A stretch of DNA of 64,000 nt, taken from contig NZ_JAHGUP010000006.1 in the NCBI RefSeq assembly GCF_001989995.2, forward strand, positions 1 to 64,000, in the 5' to 3' direction. The DNA comes from Vibrio anguillarum (lineage in GTDB: Bacteria; Pseudomonadota; Gammaproteobacteria; Enterobacterales; Vibrionaceae). Shown one piece after another: positions 9,962 through 20,656 of the stretch. The notes under the pieces were generated by a model. The model saw only the letters and a program-made list of their open reading frames with translations. It did no database searches and was not told the DNA's origin. The position numbers and the translations under genes were made by a program. The first letter of the stretch is position 1. Each line of letters begins with the position of its first letter.

Positions 9962-10927
9962 ATGAAAGCAGGCAAAGCCATTGTTACCGCCGTTTTTGCA
10001 GGAGCAGTATTACTCTCTTCCACAAGCATCATGGCCAAAACAGCGAAAGTCGCCGTATCGCAAATTGTTGAGCACCCAGCTTTAGACGCAACCAGACAAG
10101 GTTTACTTGATGGTTTAAAAGCAAAAGGTTATGAACAAGGCAAAAATCTAGATTTTGATTTTAAAACCGCGCAAGGCAACCCAGCCATTGCTGTTCAAAT
10201 TGCGCGCCAATTTGTCGGGGAAAATCCTGATGTGTTAGTCGGCATCGCAACCCCCACGGCGCAAGCGCTCGTCTCTGCAACCAAAACTATTCCTGTCGTG
10301 TTCACGGCGGTGACCGATCCTGTCGGTGCTAAATTGGTAAAAAAACTTGAGCAACCGGGTAAGAACGTGACCGGGCTTTCTGATCTATCGCCAGTTGAAC
10401 AGCACATTGAGCTGATCAAAGAGATCATGCCAAACGTGAAATCTATCGGGGTAGTGTATAACCCCGGAGAGGCGAATGCAGTGAGCTTGATGGAACTGCT
10501 TAAATCGAGCACTCAAAAACATGGCATTAAACTTATTGAAGCGACAGCCTTAAAAAGCGCAGACGTACAAACTGCGACACAGGCGATTGCCTCAAAATCA
10601 GACATTATCTATGCCTTGATTGATAATACTGTCGCCAGTGCGATTGAAGGGATGATTGTTTCGGCAAACCAAGCTAAGACCCCAGTATTTGGCGCAGCAA
10701 CCTCTTATGTTGAACGCGGAGCGATTGCTAGCCTTGGCTTTGATTATTACCAAATTGGCGTACAAACCGCGGACTATGTTGTCGCTATCTTGGAAGGCCA
10801 AGCACCGGGTAAACTGGATGTTAAAGTGGCCAAAGGGTCTGATTTAATGATCAACAAAACCGCAGCGGAAAAACTGGGCGTAACGATTCCTCAGTCAGTA
10901 CTTGATCGTGCTACGAGCGTAAAATAA
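9962..10927 (+). CDS. ABC transporter substrate-binding protein (TrpX-like, PF04392 type)
   Basis: This 321-residue exported protein would bind the ligand of the ABC importer encoded by the next two genes. A signal peptide (positive start, hydrophobic 7–18, cleavage likely after SIMA at residue 25) is clear. The mature part begins KTAKVAVSQIVEHPALDATRQG, followed by PTAQAL, PVVFTAVTDPVGAKLV and GKNVTGLSDLSPVEQ, all typical of the ABC_sub_bind family (COG2984) that includes streptococcal TrpX. Some members bind tryptophan or tyrosine, but the ligand here cannot be read from the sequence. The gene starts 11–12 nt after a −10 TATAAT and AAGGAG site and is 59 nt from the permease gene. Confidence 0.85.
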   Translation: MKAGKAIVTAVFAGAVLLSSTSIMAKTAKVAVSQIVEHPALDATRQGLLDGLKAKGYEQGKNLDFDFKTAQGNPAIAVQIARQFVGENPDVLVGIATPTAQALVSATKTIPVVFTAVTDPVGAKLVKKLEQPGKNVTGLSDLSPVEQHIELIKEIMPNVKSIGVVYNPGEANAVSLMELLKSSTQKHGIKLIEATALKSADVQTATQAIASKSDIIYALIDNTVASAIEGMIVSANQAKTPVFGAATSYVERGAIASLGFDYYQIGVQTADYVVAILEGQAPGKLDVKVAKGSDLMINKTAAEKLGVTIPQSVLDRATSVK

Positions 10928-10986
10928 AGACCATTCAGAGCTAGAGCGAAGGCTTTAGCTCTGTTTAAGCAGAGAAAGGAGTTGTT

Positions 10987-11931
10987 ATGTCTGCTTTTGC
11001 TTTTTTTGGCGCTCTAGAGATAGGGCTGCTGTACGGATTAGTGGCATTGGGTGTTTACCTCACTTTCCGTGTCCTTGATTTCCCCGATTTAAGCGTTGAC
11101 GGCAGCTTCCCGATGGGCGCTGCGGTGGCCGCAACGGCGATTGTGGCAGGTATTAACCCTTGGGTTGCTACAGGAATGGCAATACTTGCGGGTGCCTTTA
11201 CCGGTTGGGTGACTGCATTTCTTGCGGTTCGCTGCGGTATTTTGCATCTATTGGCGTCGATTCTCACCATGATTGCCGCCTTCTCCATCAATATTCGTAT
11301 TATGGGACGCCCCAATATTGCTCTGCTTGGGGAGGAGACCATTCTTACGCCCTTTGAAGCCATGGGTGACTCGGTTTACATTCGCCCGCTGGTCGTGGGT
11401 GTATTGGTCTTGATTTCGGCCTGGTTTGTGGTGCGATTATTAAACAGTGACTTTGGACTTGGACTGCGTGCTACGGGCGTTAATGCCCGCATGGTGAGAG
11501 CACAAGGCGGAAGCACCTCGTTTTATACCTATTTTGCTCTTGCGTTATCGAATGGTTTTGTCGGTTTTGCTGGGGCACTGTTTGCGCAAACCAACAGTTT
11601 TGCTGATGTAACTTCGGGCGTAGGGACAATTGTCGTTGGCCTTGCTGCTGTGATCTTGGGGCAGACGTTGATCCCTGGTCGCCGGATCTGGGTTGCAGTG
11701 CTGGCGGTCATCGTCGGTTCAGTGCTGTACCGTTTAGCGGTCGCCTTTGCTTTGAGCTCGGGCATGTTCGGTTTGCAGGCATCTGATCTCAACTTAGTTA
11801 CTGCTGTGCTGGTGGCCATCGCACTGATTGCGCCAAAAATGAAAAGGAACTTCAAAGCAAAAAAGGGTAATTCTCCTGCTCAGAAGTCGGTTGTTGCTAA
11901 GCAGGATAAAGCGTCAGGAGAAACATTATGA
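10987..11931 (+). CDS. ABC transporter permease (TrpY-like)
   Basis: This 314-residue polytopic membrane protein has about eight hydrophobic segments and belongs to the BPD_transp_2 branched-chain/sugar-type permease superfamily (COG4120). It opens MSAFAFFGALEIGLLYGLVALGVYLTFRVLDFPDLSVDGSF, where the DLSVDGSF segment is characteristic. The hydrophilic C-terminal tail is Lys/Gln-rich (KMKRNFKAKKGNSPAQK). GAAAGGAG precedes the ATG. Its stop overlaps the start of the ATPase gene (ATGA), so the two are translationally coupled. It is the probable membrane channel for the solute captured by the preceding binding protein. Confidence 0.87.
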   Translation: MSAFAFFGALEIGLLYGLVALGVYLTFRVLDFPDLSVDGSFPMGAAVAATAIVAGINPWVATGMAILAGAFTGWVTAFLAVRCGILHLLASILTMIAAFSINIRIMGRPNIALLGEETILTPFEAMGDSVYIRPLVVGVLVLISAWFVVRLLNSDFGLGLRATGVNARMVRAQGGSTSFYTYFALALSNGFVGFAGALFAQTNSFADVTSGVGTIVVGLAAVILGQTLIPGRRIWVAVLAVIVGSVLYRLAVAFALSSGMFGLQASDLNLVTAVLVAIALIAPKMKRNFKAKKGNSPAQKSVVAKQDKASGETL

Positions 11932-12722
11932 TTCGTTTAGAAGATATTCAAGTCACGTTTAACCCTGGCACAATTTTAGAAAATAGAGCGTTAAGAGGTG
12001 TTCACCTCGAAGTACCTGAACATCAATTTTTAACTGTGATTGGCTCAAATGGTGCAGGGAAATCGACCTTATTAGGCGCTGTAACGGGCGAAACGCCCAT
12101 GATGGCAGGCAAAGTACTCATCGATGAAGTCGATGTCACGCGCCAGAGCGTGGATCAGCGTGCACGTTTATGCGCTCGCGTGTTCCAAGACCCACTTGCC
12201 GGTACATGTGGCGATTTAACCATTGAAGAGAATATGGCTTTAGCCTACATGCGCGGCAAGCGCCGAGGGTGGGGGCTGTCACTTTCTTCATCACGTCGCA
12301 AGTTGTTTCAAGAGCGAATCGCTATCCTTGGTTTGGGATTAGAAGATCGTTTAGGCGATAACATCGGCCTACTGTCTGGTGGGCAGCGTCAAGCGGTTAG
12401 CTTAGTGATGGCAACCTTATCTGACAGTAAATTGTTACTGCTTGATGAGCACACTGCGGCTCTGGACCCTAGAATGGCGGCCTTTATCATTGATTTGACC
12501 AAAACAATCGTCAAAGAATTTAACTTGACGGTGATGATGGTAACGCACTCGATGAAAGATGCCTTAGCGTGTGGTGATCGCACTGTAATGCTTCACCAAG
12601 GTGAAATTGTTCTTGATGTGTCTGGTGAGCAGCGTGCCAATATGAAAGTGCCTGATCTACTGGAAATGTTTTCGAAAGTTCGAGGCGAAGAGCTGGCAGA
12701 TGATAGCCTTCTACTCAGTTAA
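11928..12722 (+). CDS. ABC transporter ATP-binding protein (TrpZ-like)
   Basis: This 264-residue cytoplasmic ATPase (COG1101 type) has Walker A GSNGAGKST (about residues 39–47), Q-loop FQDPLAGTCGDLTIEENMALA, signature LSGGQRQAVSLV, Walker B LLLLDEHTAALDP and H-loop THSM. The DEHTAALDP variant, with His in place of the usual Pro, is characteristic of this family. It overlaps the permease gene by 4 nt. It completes a binding protein–permease–ATPase cassette whose substrate is likely an amino acid or aromatic compound by family, though this is not proven. Confidence 0.9.
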   Translation: MIRLEDIQVTFNPGTILENRALRGVHLEVPEHQFLTVIGSNGAGKSTLLGAVTGETPMMAGKVLIDEVDVTRQSVDQRARLCARVFQDPLAGTCGDLTIEENMALAYMRGKRRGWGLSLSSSRRKLFQERIAILGLGLEDRLGDNIGLLSGGQRQAVSLVMATLSDSKLLLLDEHTAALDPRMAAFIIDLTKTIVKEFNLTVMMVTHSMKDALACGDRTVMLHQGEIVLDVSGEQRANMKVPDLLEMFSKVRGEELADDSLLLS

Positions 12723-12779
12723 TGGTTTTATTTCGTTATCACAGAGGGTTAGTTAACACAGTAGTTGACTAAGCAGCAA

Positions 12780-12812
12780 CAGGCTTTCTCGGCGTGATGT
12801 TGAGAAAGCCTG
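12780..12812. terminator. Hairpin between ABC operon and dusC
   Basis: A perfect 11-bp stem, CAGGCTTTCTC (12780–12790) with GAGAAAGCCTG (12802–12812), lies between convergent genes. Neither side has a clear T tract, so it may act as a weak terminator or as an mRNA 3'-end stabiliser. Confidence 0.5.
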
Positions 12813-12823
12813 AAGAAAACGCA

Positions 12824-13786
12824 TTACAAGTTGTTTTGTAACCGATCACGGTAACGCTGAATGTGCTCCACAATAGGTTCCGATTTGGTGAAGGTCCTGA
12901 TTTCGCGAAATAGCTCGTTAGCTTGAGGATATTCTTGACGCAAGTAGGTAAACCATTGCTTGACTCGGTTGGGATAGTAAAAGCCTTTATCGCCTCTAAT
13001 TTCAAATTGCGAATAGCGCAGGAGCAGATCAACCACTTCATGCCAAGGCATCACTTTATGGTTATGTTTCACCACATTGCCTAAATTGGGAACGTTGAAT
13101 GCGCCTCGACAAACCATCAATGACTCTACGCCCGTTGCTTTAATACAGGCTTGACCATCGTCATAGTTCCAAATTTCGCCATTAGCGATCAGAGGCAGAG
13201 ACGTCTTCTGGCGTATCTGATTAATGTAATCCCACTTAATTTCACTGGCGCGATAACCGCCCGCTTTTGTTCGGGCATGAACTGTGAGCTCGTTTGCTCC
13301 AGCTTGTTCAATCGCATCGACAATTTCAAAGCAGTCGTTAGGGTCTTCCCAACCTAAGCGAATTTTAGCCGAAACAGGGATCGCTTTCGGGACCGCATCT
13401 CGGCATGATTTTACCACTTGATAAATCAATTCCGGATGTTGTAACAGCGCCGCACCGCCTTTGTGTTTGTTGACCGTTTTCGCTGGGCAACCAAAATTCA
13501 AGTCAATGCCGTGCGCGCCTAATTCAGCAACTCGTGCGGCATTTTCTGCCATCCAATGTGGCTCTTGGCCGAGCAGTTGAACGTGCACGGGAACACCTGC
13601 TTGTGTTTTTGAGCCTGTTTTCAGTTCAGGACAAAGGCGATAAAAAACGTGGTCAGGCAATAATTGGTCAACGACACGCACAAATTCAGTCACGCACAGA
13701 TCGTAATCATTCATCTGGGTGAGCAGTTCACGCATCAAGTGGTCTAGCACACCCTCCATTGGGCCCAAAATTACACGCATCATCAT
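12824..13786 (-). CDS. dusC: tRNA-dihydrouridine(16) synthase DusC
   Basis: This FMN enzyme reduces uridine 16 in the D-loop of tRNA. The 320-residue sequence closely follows E. coli DusC: MRVILGPMEGVLDHLMRELL at the N-terminus, CVTEFVRVVDQLLP, and LNFGCPAKTVNKHKGGAALL holding the catalytic cysteine (Cys100 from the first Met, Cys98 from the third). FMN-contact motifs ELTVHARTK and PLIANGEIWNYDD are also present. Three consecutive ATG codons (13786, 13783, 13780) make the exact start uncertain. The AAGGCG upstream is compatible with any of them, and the third aligns with E. coli. It stands alone and is divergent from the SEC-C gene. Confidence 0.93.
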   Translation of the reverse strand: MMMRVILGPMEGVLDHLMRELLTQMNDYDLCVTEFVRVVDQLLPDHVFYRLCPELKTGSKTQAGVPVHVQLLGQEPHWMAENAARVAELGAHGIDLNFGCPAKTVNKHKGGAALLQHPELIYQVVKSCRDAVPKAIPVSAKIRLGWEDPNDCFEIVDAIEQAGANELTVHARTKAGGYRASEIKWDYINQIRQKTSLPLIANGEIWNYDDGQACIKATGVESLMVCRGAFNVPNLGNVVKHNHKVMPWHEVVDLLLRYSQFEIRGDKGFYYPNRVKQWFTYLRQEYPQANELFREIRTFTKSEPIVEHIQRYRDRLQNNL

Positions 13787-13857
13787 TTCGCCTTAAAAAT
13801 TCGAGGCGAGATTGTAGTGGTTACCGAATCAAAAGTCACTAAATGCAAGAGTTGGTA

Positions 13858-13863
13858 TATAAT
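13858..13863 (+). promoter_or_regulatory. −10 element TATAAT upstream of SEC-C gene
   Basis: A perfect TATAAT lies at 13858–13863, but there is no recognisable −35 at 16–18 bp. It would start transcription near 13870, leaving about 27 nt of leader before ATG 13897 and excluding the in-frame ATG at 13843. Confidence 0.45.
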
Positions 13864-13896
13864 CCCTGGTCAACCATTTTAACTGTACAGATTTTC

Positions 13897-14499
13897 ATGA
13901 CCTACTCATTGCTCTCTCTTCCTCAATCAGCTCCTCAATCCGCTCATTTTTTTGAAGGGGCTATTTTGGCATCCAATTTCGCCACTAAGCCGTTAGAACC
14001 CACAACTTGGTTAGAACCTTTAGTGGGGGAGCAAGTCAAAGCACTTGAACCAGCGGTGATGGCGCAAATTAATCTGCAATATAACTTGCTCAAACGTAGC
14101 GAATATTCGGCGTTAGCCTTGCTAGATAATGCGACTCAGTGGGCTGATTTTGCTGAAGGGTTTATGAGCATCTGGCCAGTCGTTGAACCGCAATGGTTAG
14201 AGACTCAAATTGGTGATGGTAGCCTGCGCATGCTACAAGCTTTGTTGACCACCTTCATGTTAGCCATCGATGAAACACAAACACAGCAGCAGATGAGCGA
14301 AGCGGGTTTTGCAACACCACCCAGTTTGAGTGATTTTGCTGAGCAGTTGGATGTCATGATCACAGAAGTCGCGTTAATGGCTGATGAATTAATGCTCGGC
14401 ATGAAAACGCAGCGGGTTAACCCATTTAAAGAGATTGGACGCAATGATCCTTGTCCGTGCGCCAGTGGCAAAAAATTCAAACAGTGCTGTGGCCAGTAA
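13897..14499 (+). CDS. UPF0149/YecA-like protein with C-terminal SEC-C zinc motif
   Basis: The 200-residue product has an N-terminal helical UPF0149 (YecA/YgfB-like) domain, roughly residues 15–165. It ends in a SEC-C metal-binding motif, [19 protein letters not shown], the same zinc-binding tail found on SecA and on E. coli YecA. SEC-C tails bind zinc and often contact ribosomes or SecB (family knowledge), but the role of this protein is unknown. An in-frame ATG at 13843 would add 18 residues. The later start is chosen because a TATAAT box lies between the two and the extension is not typical. Neither start has a good Shine–Dalgarno. No operon partner is evident. Confidence 0.75.
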   Translation: MTYSLLSLPQSAPQSAHFFEGAILASNFATKPLEPTTWLEPLVGEQVKALEPAVMAQINLQYNLLKRSEYSALALLDNATQWADFAEGFMSIWPVVEPQWLETQIGDGSLRMLQALLTTFMLAIDETQTQQQMSEAGFATPPSLSDFAEQLDVMITEVALMADELMLGMKTQRVNPFKEIGRNDPCPCASGKKFKQCCGQ

Positions 14500-14567
14500 A
14501 GTACGCCGCCTGAGGTTTAATCTCAACAAAACGCTGACAAACCCAAGCAAATAAGCCCTTATAAACG

Positions 14568-14657
14568 AGTTATTCTGATAAATAAGTTGTTCTGATAAGC
14601 GAACGCTTCTTAAGAGAAGAGGGCCTTATCAATAAACGTTATAGAAAACGTTATAGA
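14568..14657 (+). repeat. Two sets of short direct repeats upstream of lolA
   Basis: GTT(A/G)TTCTGATAA occurs twice about 17 nt apart (14568–14582 and 14585–14598), and AAACGTTATAGA occurs twice in near tandem (14634–14645 and 14645–14657). They lie in the 190-nt gap before lolA and could be slippage products or binding sites. Confidence 0.5.
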
Positions 14658-14689
14658 CAAAAAATTGTTATCCATGGAGTGTGGTAATC

Positions 14690-15292
14690 ATGAAAAGAGT
14701 GTTAGCCCTGTTGCTGTGTAGTTTTTCTGTCGCTGTTTTGGCTGCGCCAAAAGAGGAGTTGAGCCAACGCCTCGCGCTGAACGCTGGTTTTAGCGCTACC
14801 TTTGCCCAGCAAGTGATCAGCCCTGAAGGTGATATTGTGATGGAAGGTCAGGGGAAAGTTGATATTGTTCGGCCAAGCCTTTTCCGTTGGCAAACGACCG
14901 CTCCTGATGAAAACTTACTGGTGTCTGATGGTAAAACCTTGTGGTATTACAGCCCATTTATCGAACAAGTGAGTATTTATAATCAAGAACAAGCGACGGA
15001 ACAAACTCCTTTTGTGTTGCTGACTCGTAATCGCGCCAGTGATTGGGATCACTACAAGGTTGCACAAAACGGTGATGATTTCACCCTAACGCCAACCGCG
15101 GTAGATTCAAACCAAGGGCAGTTTCAGATAGCGATTGATGAGAAAGGGATCGTGAAAGGTTTTAACGTGATTGAACAAGATGGGCAGAAGAGTCTGTTTA
15201 CGTTTAGCGATGTACAACTAACACCGGCCGCTAAAGCGCGTTTCACGTTCCAGATCCCGCAAGGTGTCGAGGTTGATGATCAACGTAATTGA
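14690..15292 (+). CDS. lolA: Outer-membrane lipoprotein carrier LolA
   Basis: LolA is the periplasmic chaperone that takes lipoproteins released by LolCDE, encoded at 44.4–47.5 kb in this window, and delivers them to LolB. The 200-residue precursor has a signal peptide [18 protein letters not shown] followed by [24 protein letters not shown]. Family motifs [18 protein letters not shown] and [19 protein letters not shown] form the lipid-binding half-barrel. The upstream GTG 14681 would add MVI before the signal peptide. ATG 14690 is preferred because GGAG (14676–14679) is 10 nt away and the signal peptide then starts normally. It is followed 15 nt later by rarA, the same pair as in E. coli. 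Confidence 0.95.
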   Translation: MKRVLALLLCSFSVAVLAAPKEELSQRLALNAGFSATFAQQVISPEGDIVMEGQGKVDIVRPSLFRWQTTAPDENLLVSDGKTLWYYSPFIEQVSIYNQEQATEQTPFVLLTRNRASDWDHYKVAQNGDDFTLTPTAVDSNQGQFQIAIDEKGIVKGFNVIEQDGQKSLFTFSDVQLTPAAKARFTFQIPQGVEVDDQRN

Positions 15293-15307
15293 GATAGGGA
15301 CTAAGGC

Positions 15308-16690
15308 GTGAGTAATTATAGTGTGGGTAACTACAGCAGTGTGGGTAACTACAGTTTAGATTTTTCGGGTGATGAAGATTTCCGTCCGTTGGCCGCGAGA
15401 ATGCGCCCTCAGACGGTTGAGCAGTATATTGGCCAGCAGCACATTTTAGGCGTGGGTAAACCCTTGCGGCGTGCATTAGAGGCCGGTCATATTCATTCGA
15501 TGATCTTGTGGGGGCCGCCCGGTACGGGTAAAACGACCTTGGCTGAAGTGGCGGCGAATTACGCCAATGCAGAGGTTGAACGTGTTTCTGCGGTGACTTC
15601 TGGCGTTAAAGAGATCCGTGCTGCCATTGAAAAAGCACGCGAAAATAAAATGGCGGGTCGACGTACTATTTTGTTTGTAGACGAAGTGCATCGTTTTAAT
15701 AAATCTCAACAAGATGCCTTTTTGCCACACATTGAAGATGGCACTGTGACTTTCATTGGTGCCACGACAGAGAATCCCTCTTTTGAGCTCAACAACGCTT
15801 TGCTATCTCGTGCTCGGGTGTACAAATTAACCTCGCTGGCTAGCGATGAAATTTTGCTGGCGCTCAATCAAGCAATCAACGATGCCGATCGCGGTTTAGG
15901 TAAAGTTGCAGCGCAGTTTATGGATAACGTGCTCGAACGTTTGGCTGAATTGGTCAATGGTGATGCGCGCATGTCACTCAATTATCTTGAGCTGCTGTAC
16001 GACATGGCCGAAGAGAATGCGCAAGGTGAAAAGCTCATTACGCTCAAACTGTTGGCCGAAGTGGCAGGCGAAAAAGTGTCGCGCTTTGATAATAAAGGCG
16101 ATATTTGGTACGACCTTATCTCTGCGGTGCATAAATCGATTCGAGGTTCCAACCCCGATGCGGCGCTGTATTGGTCGGCCAGAATGATCGCAGCAGGCTG
16201 CGATCCACTTTATATCGCTCGCCGTTTATTGGCGATAGCTTCGGAAGATGTCGGCAACGCCGACCCAAGAGGCATGCAGGTGGCGCTCGCCGCTTGGGAC
16301 TGTTTTACCCGCGTTGGTCCTGCGGAAGGTGAACGTGCTATTGCACAAGCGATTGTCTATTTAGCGTGCGCGCCCAAAAGTAATGCCGTGTATAGCGCGT
16401 GGAAGCAAGCCTTAGCTGATGCGCATAATTTGCCAGAGTATGAGGTGCCGCCTCATTTGCGTAATGCACCAACCAGTTTGATGAAAGATCTTGGTTATGG
16501 AGCACAATATCGCTATGCCCACGATGAACCGGGAGCTTACGCGGCTGGCGAAAGTTATTTGCCGCCTGAAATGAGCGATACACGCTACTACCAGCCAACA
16601 AATCGAGGGTTAGAAACCAAAATTGGTGAAAAGTTAGATTACTTGGCTAGTTTAGATGCAAAAAGCCCACAAAAGCGCTATGAAAAATAG
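15308..16690 (+). CDS. rarA: Replication-associated recombination protein A (RarA/MgsA)
   Basis: This 460-residue AAA+ ATPase acts at stalled replication forks. It has Walker [10 protein letters not shown], Walker [16 protein letters not shown], sensor [12 protein letters not shown] and the C-terminal tetramerisation and MgsA domains ([34 protein letters not shown]). The gene starts at GTG 15308, preceded by TAAGG and 15 nt after lolA. The N-terminus is unusual: before the conserved [11 protein letters not shown] there is a stretch of about 20 residues containing SVGNYS twice, encoded by an 18-bp tandem duplication. The length is slightly above E. coli RarA (447) because of this extension. 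It is likely co-transcribed with lolA. Confidence 0.95.
   Translation: MSNYSVGNYSSVGNYSLDFSGDEDFRPLAARMRPQTVEQYIGQQHILGVGKPLRRALEAGHIHSMILWGPPGTGKTTLAEVAANYANAEVERVSAVTSGVKEIRAAIEKARENKMAGRRTILFVDEVHRFNKSQQDAFLPHIEDGTVTFIGATTENPSFELNNALLSRARVYKLTSLASDEILLALNQAINDADRGLGKVAAQFMDNVLERLAELVNGDARMSLNYLELLYDMAEENAQGEKLITLKLLAEVAGEKVSRFDNKGDIWYDLISAVHKSIRGSNPDAALYWSARMIAAGCDPLYIARRLLAIASEDVGNADPRGMQVALAAWDCFTRVGPAEGERAIAQAIVYLACAPKSNAVYSAWKQALADAHNLPEYEVPPHLRNAPTSLMKDLGYGAQYRYAHDEPGAYAAGESYLPPEMSDTRYYQPTNRGLETKIGEKLDYLASLDAKSPQKRYEK
15320..15355 (+). repeat. 18-bp in-frame tandem duplication in rarA 5' end
   Basis: Two copies of AGTGTGGGTAACTACAG start at 15320 and 15338, a period of 18 nt, encoding [13 protein letters not shown] degenerate third unit (AGTAATTATAG) precedes them at 15311. 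Confidence 0.85.
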
Positions 16691-18100
<1,410 letters not shown>

Positions 18101-18121
18101 TCATGATGCGTTAAACACAGT

Positions 18122-18151
18122 AAAAAAACCGACTTGCGAGTCGGTTTTTTT
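18122..18151. terminator. Bidirectional terminator between serS and bioA
   Basis: The stem AACCGACT (18127–18134) with AGTCGGTT (18139–18146) is flanked by A7 and T7, so it works for serS rightwards and bioA leftwards. Confidence 0.9.
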
Positions 18152-18179
18152 ATGCATCAATATTCTATGTCGGTTCTAT

Positions 18180-19469
18180 TTAAGCCCCATCGATTTGAAA
18201 GCATTGCGAATTTTGCAATGCCACCGCTACAGCGTTGATCAGTTTTTCAATGTCATCTACTTGGCTAATAAACGGTGGCATCACATAGATTAAACAGCCA
18301 AAAGGACGGATCCAGACCCCTTGCTCAACAAATAGCGCTTGAATGACTTCCATATTGACAGGGCGATGCGTTTCAATCACGCCGATAGCGCCCAGCCAGC
18401 GCGTCTCTTTTACCATCTCAAAACGGTTAAGCATGGGCAGTAAATGAGCAAATTGCGCTTCAATACGCTGGGTTTGCTGTTGCCAATCGCCCTGTTCGAT
18501 GAGCTCTAAGCTAGCGCAGGCGACGGCGCACGCCAATGGATTAGCCATAAAGGTTGGCCCATGCATAAAGCAGCCCGCTTCGCCAGCACAAACCGTATCG
18601 GCGACTTGCTTGGTCGCCAGTGTGGCCGAAAGCGTCATATAGCCACCCGTTAAGGCCTTGCCGACACATAAAATATCAGGTGCGATATTAGAGTGCTCAC
18701 AGGCGAAGAGCTTTCCAGTACGGCCAAACCCAGTTGCAATCTCATCGGCAATCATTAGCAAACCATATTGATCGCAAAGTGCACGCACGCCTTTTAAAAA
18801 CTGAGGATGATAGATACGCATACCGCCAGCACCCTGCACAATTGGTTCTAAAATTACCGCCGCAAGCTCTTGATGAGCGTGCATTATTTTCTCTCGAAAA
18901 TCATCGAGATCGCGTTCATCCCACTCATCCCAAAAACCGCAAGTTGGCGAATCGGCAAAAATATGCTGCGGCAAAAAACCTTTGTAGAGCGAATGCATCG
19001 AGTTATCTGGGTCAGTGACTGACATTGCGGCAAACGTATCGCCGTGATAGCCATGACGTAAGGTGAGAAATTTCGCTCGTGGTTGACCTTTTGCATGCCA
19101 GTATTGCAGCGCCATTTTTAAGCTGACCTCCACGGCGACAGAGCCAGAATCGGCTAAAAATACGTGCTCAAGATTGCTTGGCGCTAATGCCAGTAATTTT
19201 TTACAAAGCGTAATGGCGGGTTGATGTGTGATACCGCCAAACATCACGTGTGACATTTTATCAATTTGCTGATGCGCAGCGTAATTAAGGTGTGGATGGT
19301 TATAACCATGAATAGTTGCCCACCAAGAGGACATTCCATCAATCAAGCGTCGCCCATCTTCCAAATAAAGATGGACACCTTGAGCGTGAGTGACGGGATA
19401 ACAAGTCAATGGCGTCAGCGTTGAAGTGTAGGGATGCCAGATATGTTGGCGGTCGAAAAGTAAATCCAT
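18180..19469 (-). CDS. bioA: Adenosylmethionine–8-amino-7-oxononanoate aminotransferase
   Basis: BioA converts 8-amino-7-oxononanoate (KAPA) to 7,8-diaminopelargonate using S-adenosylmethionine as amino donor, the third committed step of biotin synthesis. The 429-residue class III aminotransferase shows FDRQHIWHPYTSTL near the start, GMSSWWATIHGYNHP, FLADSGSVAVEVSLKMALQ, and the PLP-lysine region GKALTGGYMTLSAT. An in-frame start 36 nt further upstream exists, but MDLLFDRQHIWHPYT aligns with E. coli BioA and is used. It diverges from bioBFCD and shares a regulatory region with it, as in E. coli. Confidence 0.95.
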   Translation of the reverse strand: MDLLFDRQHIWHPYTSTLTPLTCYPVTHAQGVHLYLEDGRRLIDGMSSWWATIHGYNHPHLNYAAHQQIDKMSHVMFGGITHQPAITLCKKLLALAPSNLEHVFLADSGSVAVEVSLKMALQYWHAKGQPRAKFLTLRHGYHGDTFAAMSVTDPDNSMHSLYKGFLPQHIFADSPTCGFWDEWDERDLDDFREKIMHAHQELAAVILEPIVQGAGGMRIYHPQFLKGVRALCDQYGLLMIADEIATGFGRTGKLFACEHSNIAPDILCVGKALTGGYMTLSATLATKQVADTVCAGEAGCFMHGPTFMANPLACAVACASLELIEQGDWQQQTQRIEAQFAHLLPMLNRFEMVKETRWLGAIGVIETHRPVNMEVIQALFVEQGVWIRPFGCLIYVMPPFISQVDDIEKLINAVAVALQNSQCFQIDGA

Positions 19470-19509
19470 GATCAGTCCATATTGCTGGGTTTGTTTAAAG
19501 ATCAATCAA

Positions 19510-19542
19510 ACGTAAACTTATGTTTTCTTTGTTTGTTGACAG
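19510..19542. promoter_or_regulatory. Candidate BirA operator between bioA and bioB
   Basis: ACGTAAACT (19510–19518) and TGTTGACAG (19534–19542) form an inverted repeat with a 15-nt spacer. The half-sites match the enteric BirA pattern TTGTAAACC/GGTTTACAA at about 6 of 9 positions each. The right half overlaps the bioB −35. BirA with biotinyl-AMP would repress both directions. The match is imperfect, so the assignment rests on position as well as sequence. Confidence 0.5.
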
Positions 19543-19563
19543 TTTATCGCTTGTCAGTAGACT
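19536..19563 (+). promoter_or_regulatory. bioB promoter
   Basis: A perfect −35 TTGACA (19536–19541) is followed after 16 nt by TAGACT (19558–19563) as −10 (4 of 6). Transcription would start near 19570, about 34 nt before bioB. Confidence 0.6.
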
Positions 19564-19603
19564 AGCCAAGCAACAAAATAATAAAACTGAATAAGGAAGA
19601 GAT

Positions 19604-20656
19604 GTGGAAGTTCGTCATAACTGGACCGTTGCTGAGGTGAACGCACTGGTCGAAAAGCCGTTTATGGATCTACTGTTTGAAGCGCAGCAAGTACATCGTC
19701 AATACCATCCCAAAAATTATGTTCAGGTCAGTACGTTACTTTCTATTAAGACGGGGGCGTGTCCTGAAGATTGTAAATATTGCCCGCAGAGTGCGCATTA
19801 CCGGACTGATGTTGATAAAGAACGGTTGATGGAAGTCGAGCGGGTGTTAGACGCGGCGCAAAAAGCGAAGCGCTCTGGCTCGACCCGCTTTTGTATGGGA
19901 GCGGCGTGGAAAAACCCGAAAGCGCGTGATATGCCTCTCTTGAAAGAGATGATCAGTGGCGTGAAAGAGATGGGCTTGGAAACGTGTATGACGTTGGGCA
20001 TGCTAACGCCTGATCAAGCAAGTGAGTTGGCCAGTGCAGGGCTTGATTACTATAACCACAACCTAGATACCTCACCTGAATACTATGGCAACATTATCAC
20101 CACTCGAACCTATCAAGATCGCCTTGATACCTTATCGCACGTGCGCGATGCAGGAATGAAGATCTGCTCTGGGGGAATTATCGGTATGGGAGAGAGCGCT
20201 AATGACCGCGCTGGCCTGTTGGTGGAATTAGCGAACTTACCAACCCATCCTGAAAGTGTACCGATTAATATGCTGGTCAAAGTGAAAGGCACACCGTTAG
20301 AGCAAGCCGAAGATGTCGAAGCGTTTGATTTTATTCGTCTGATTGCTGTTGCTCGGATCATGATGCCACAATCGGCGGTGCGTTTATCGGCTGGACGTGA
20401 AAATATGAATGAGCAGATGCAAGCGCTGTGCTTTATGGCAGGTGCAAACTCCATTTTCTACGGTTGCAAGTTGCTAACGACTCCTAATCCTGATGAAGAT
20501 AGCGATATGCAGTTATTTAAAAAACTGGGTATCAATAGCCAACAAGTGAGCCAAAAACCGGATGAAGTTGCAGAAAGTGAGCTGCTTGAACGTGTCGTAA
20601 AACGGGTGGCAGCTCGTCCTACTAAAGATGATCTTTTCTACGATGCCAGCGTTTAA
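19604..20656 (+). CDS. bioB: Biotin synthase
   Basis: BioB is the radical-SAM enzyme that inserts sulfur into dethiobiotin to make biotin. The 350-residue protein has the SAM-cluster motif [12 protein letters not shown] with cysteines 53, 57 and 60, the same numbers as E. coli BioB. Residues of the second (2Fe–2S) cluster lie in [20 protein letters not shown] and AGMKICSGG. It starts at GTG 19604 with AAGGA at a good distance, giving [12 protein letters not shown]; Vibrio orthologues as I recall them start the same way. It is the first gene of bioBFCD and its 3' end overlaps bioF by 14 nt. Confidence 0.97.
   Translation: MEVRHNWTVAEVNALVEKPFMDLLFEAQQVHRQYHPKNYVQVSTLLSIKTGACPEDCKYCPQSAHYRTDVDKERLMEVERVLDAAQKAKRSGSTRFCMGAAWKNPKARDMPLLKEMISGVKEMGLETCMTLGMLTPDQASELASAGLDYYNHNLDTSPEYYGNIITTRTYQDRLDTLSHVRDAGMKICSGGIIGMGESANDRAGLLVELANLPTHPESVPINMLVKVKGTPLEQAEDVEAFDFIRLIAVARIMMPQSAVRLSAGRENMNEQMQALCFMAGANSIFYGCKLLTTPNPDEDSDMQLFKKLGINSQQVSQKPDEVAESELLERVVKRVAARPTKDDLFYDASV

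Noticed and set aside
13843-13896. Longer N-terminus for the SEC-C protein
   Set aside because: A perfect TATAAT lies inside the extension and no ribosome-binding site precedes the earlier ATG.
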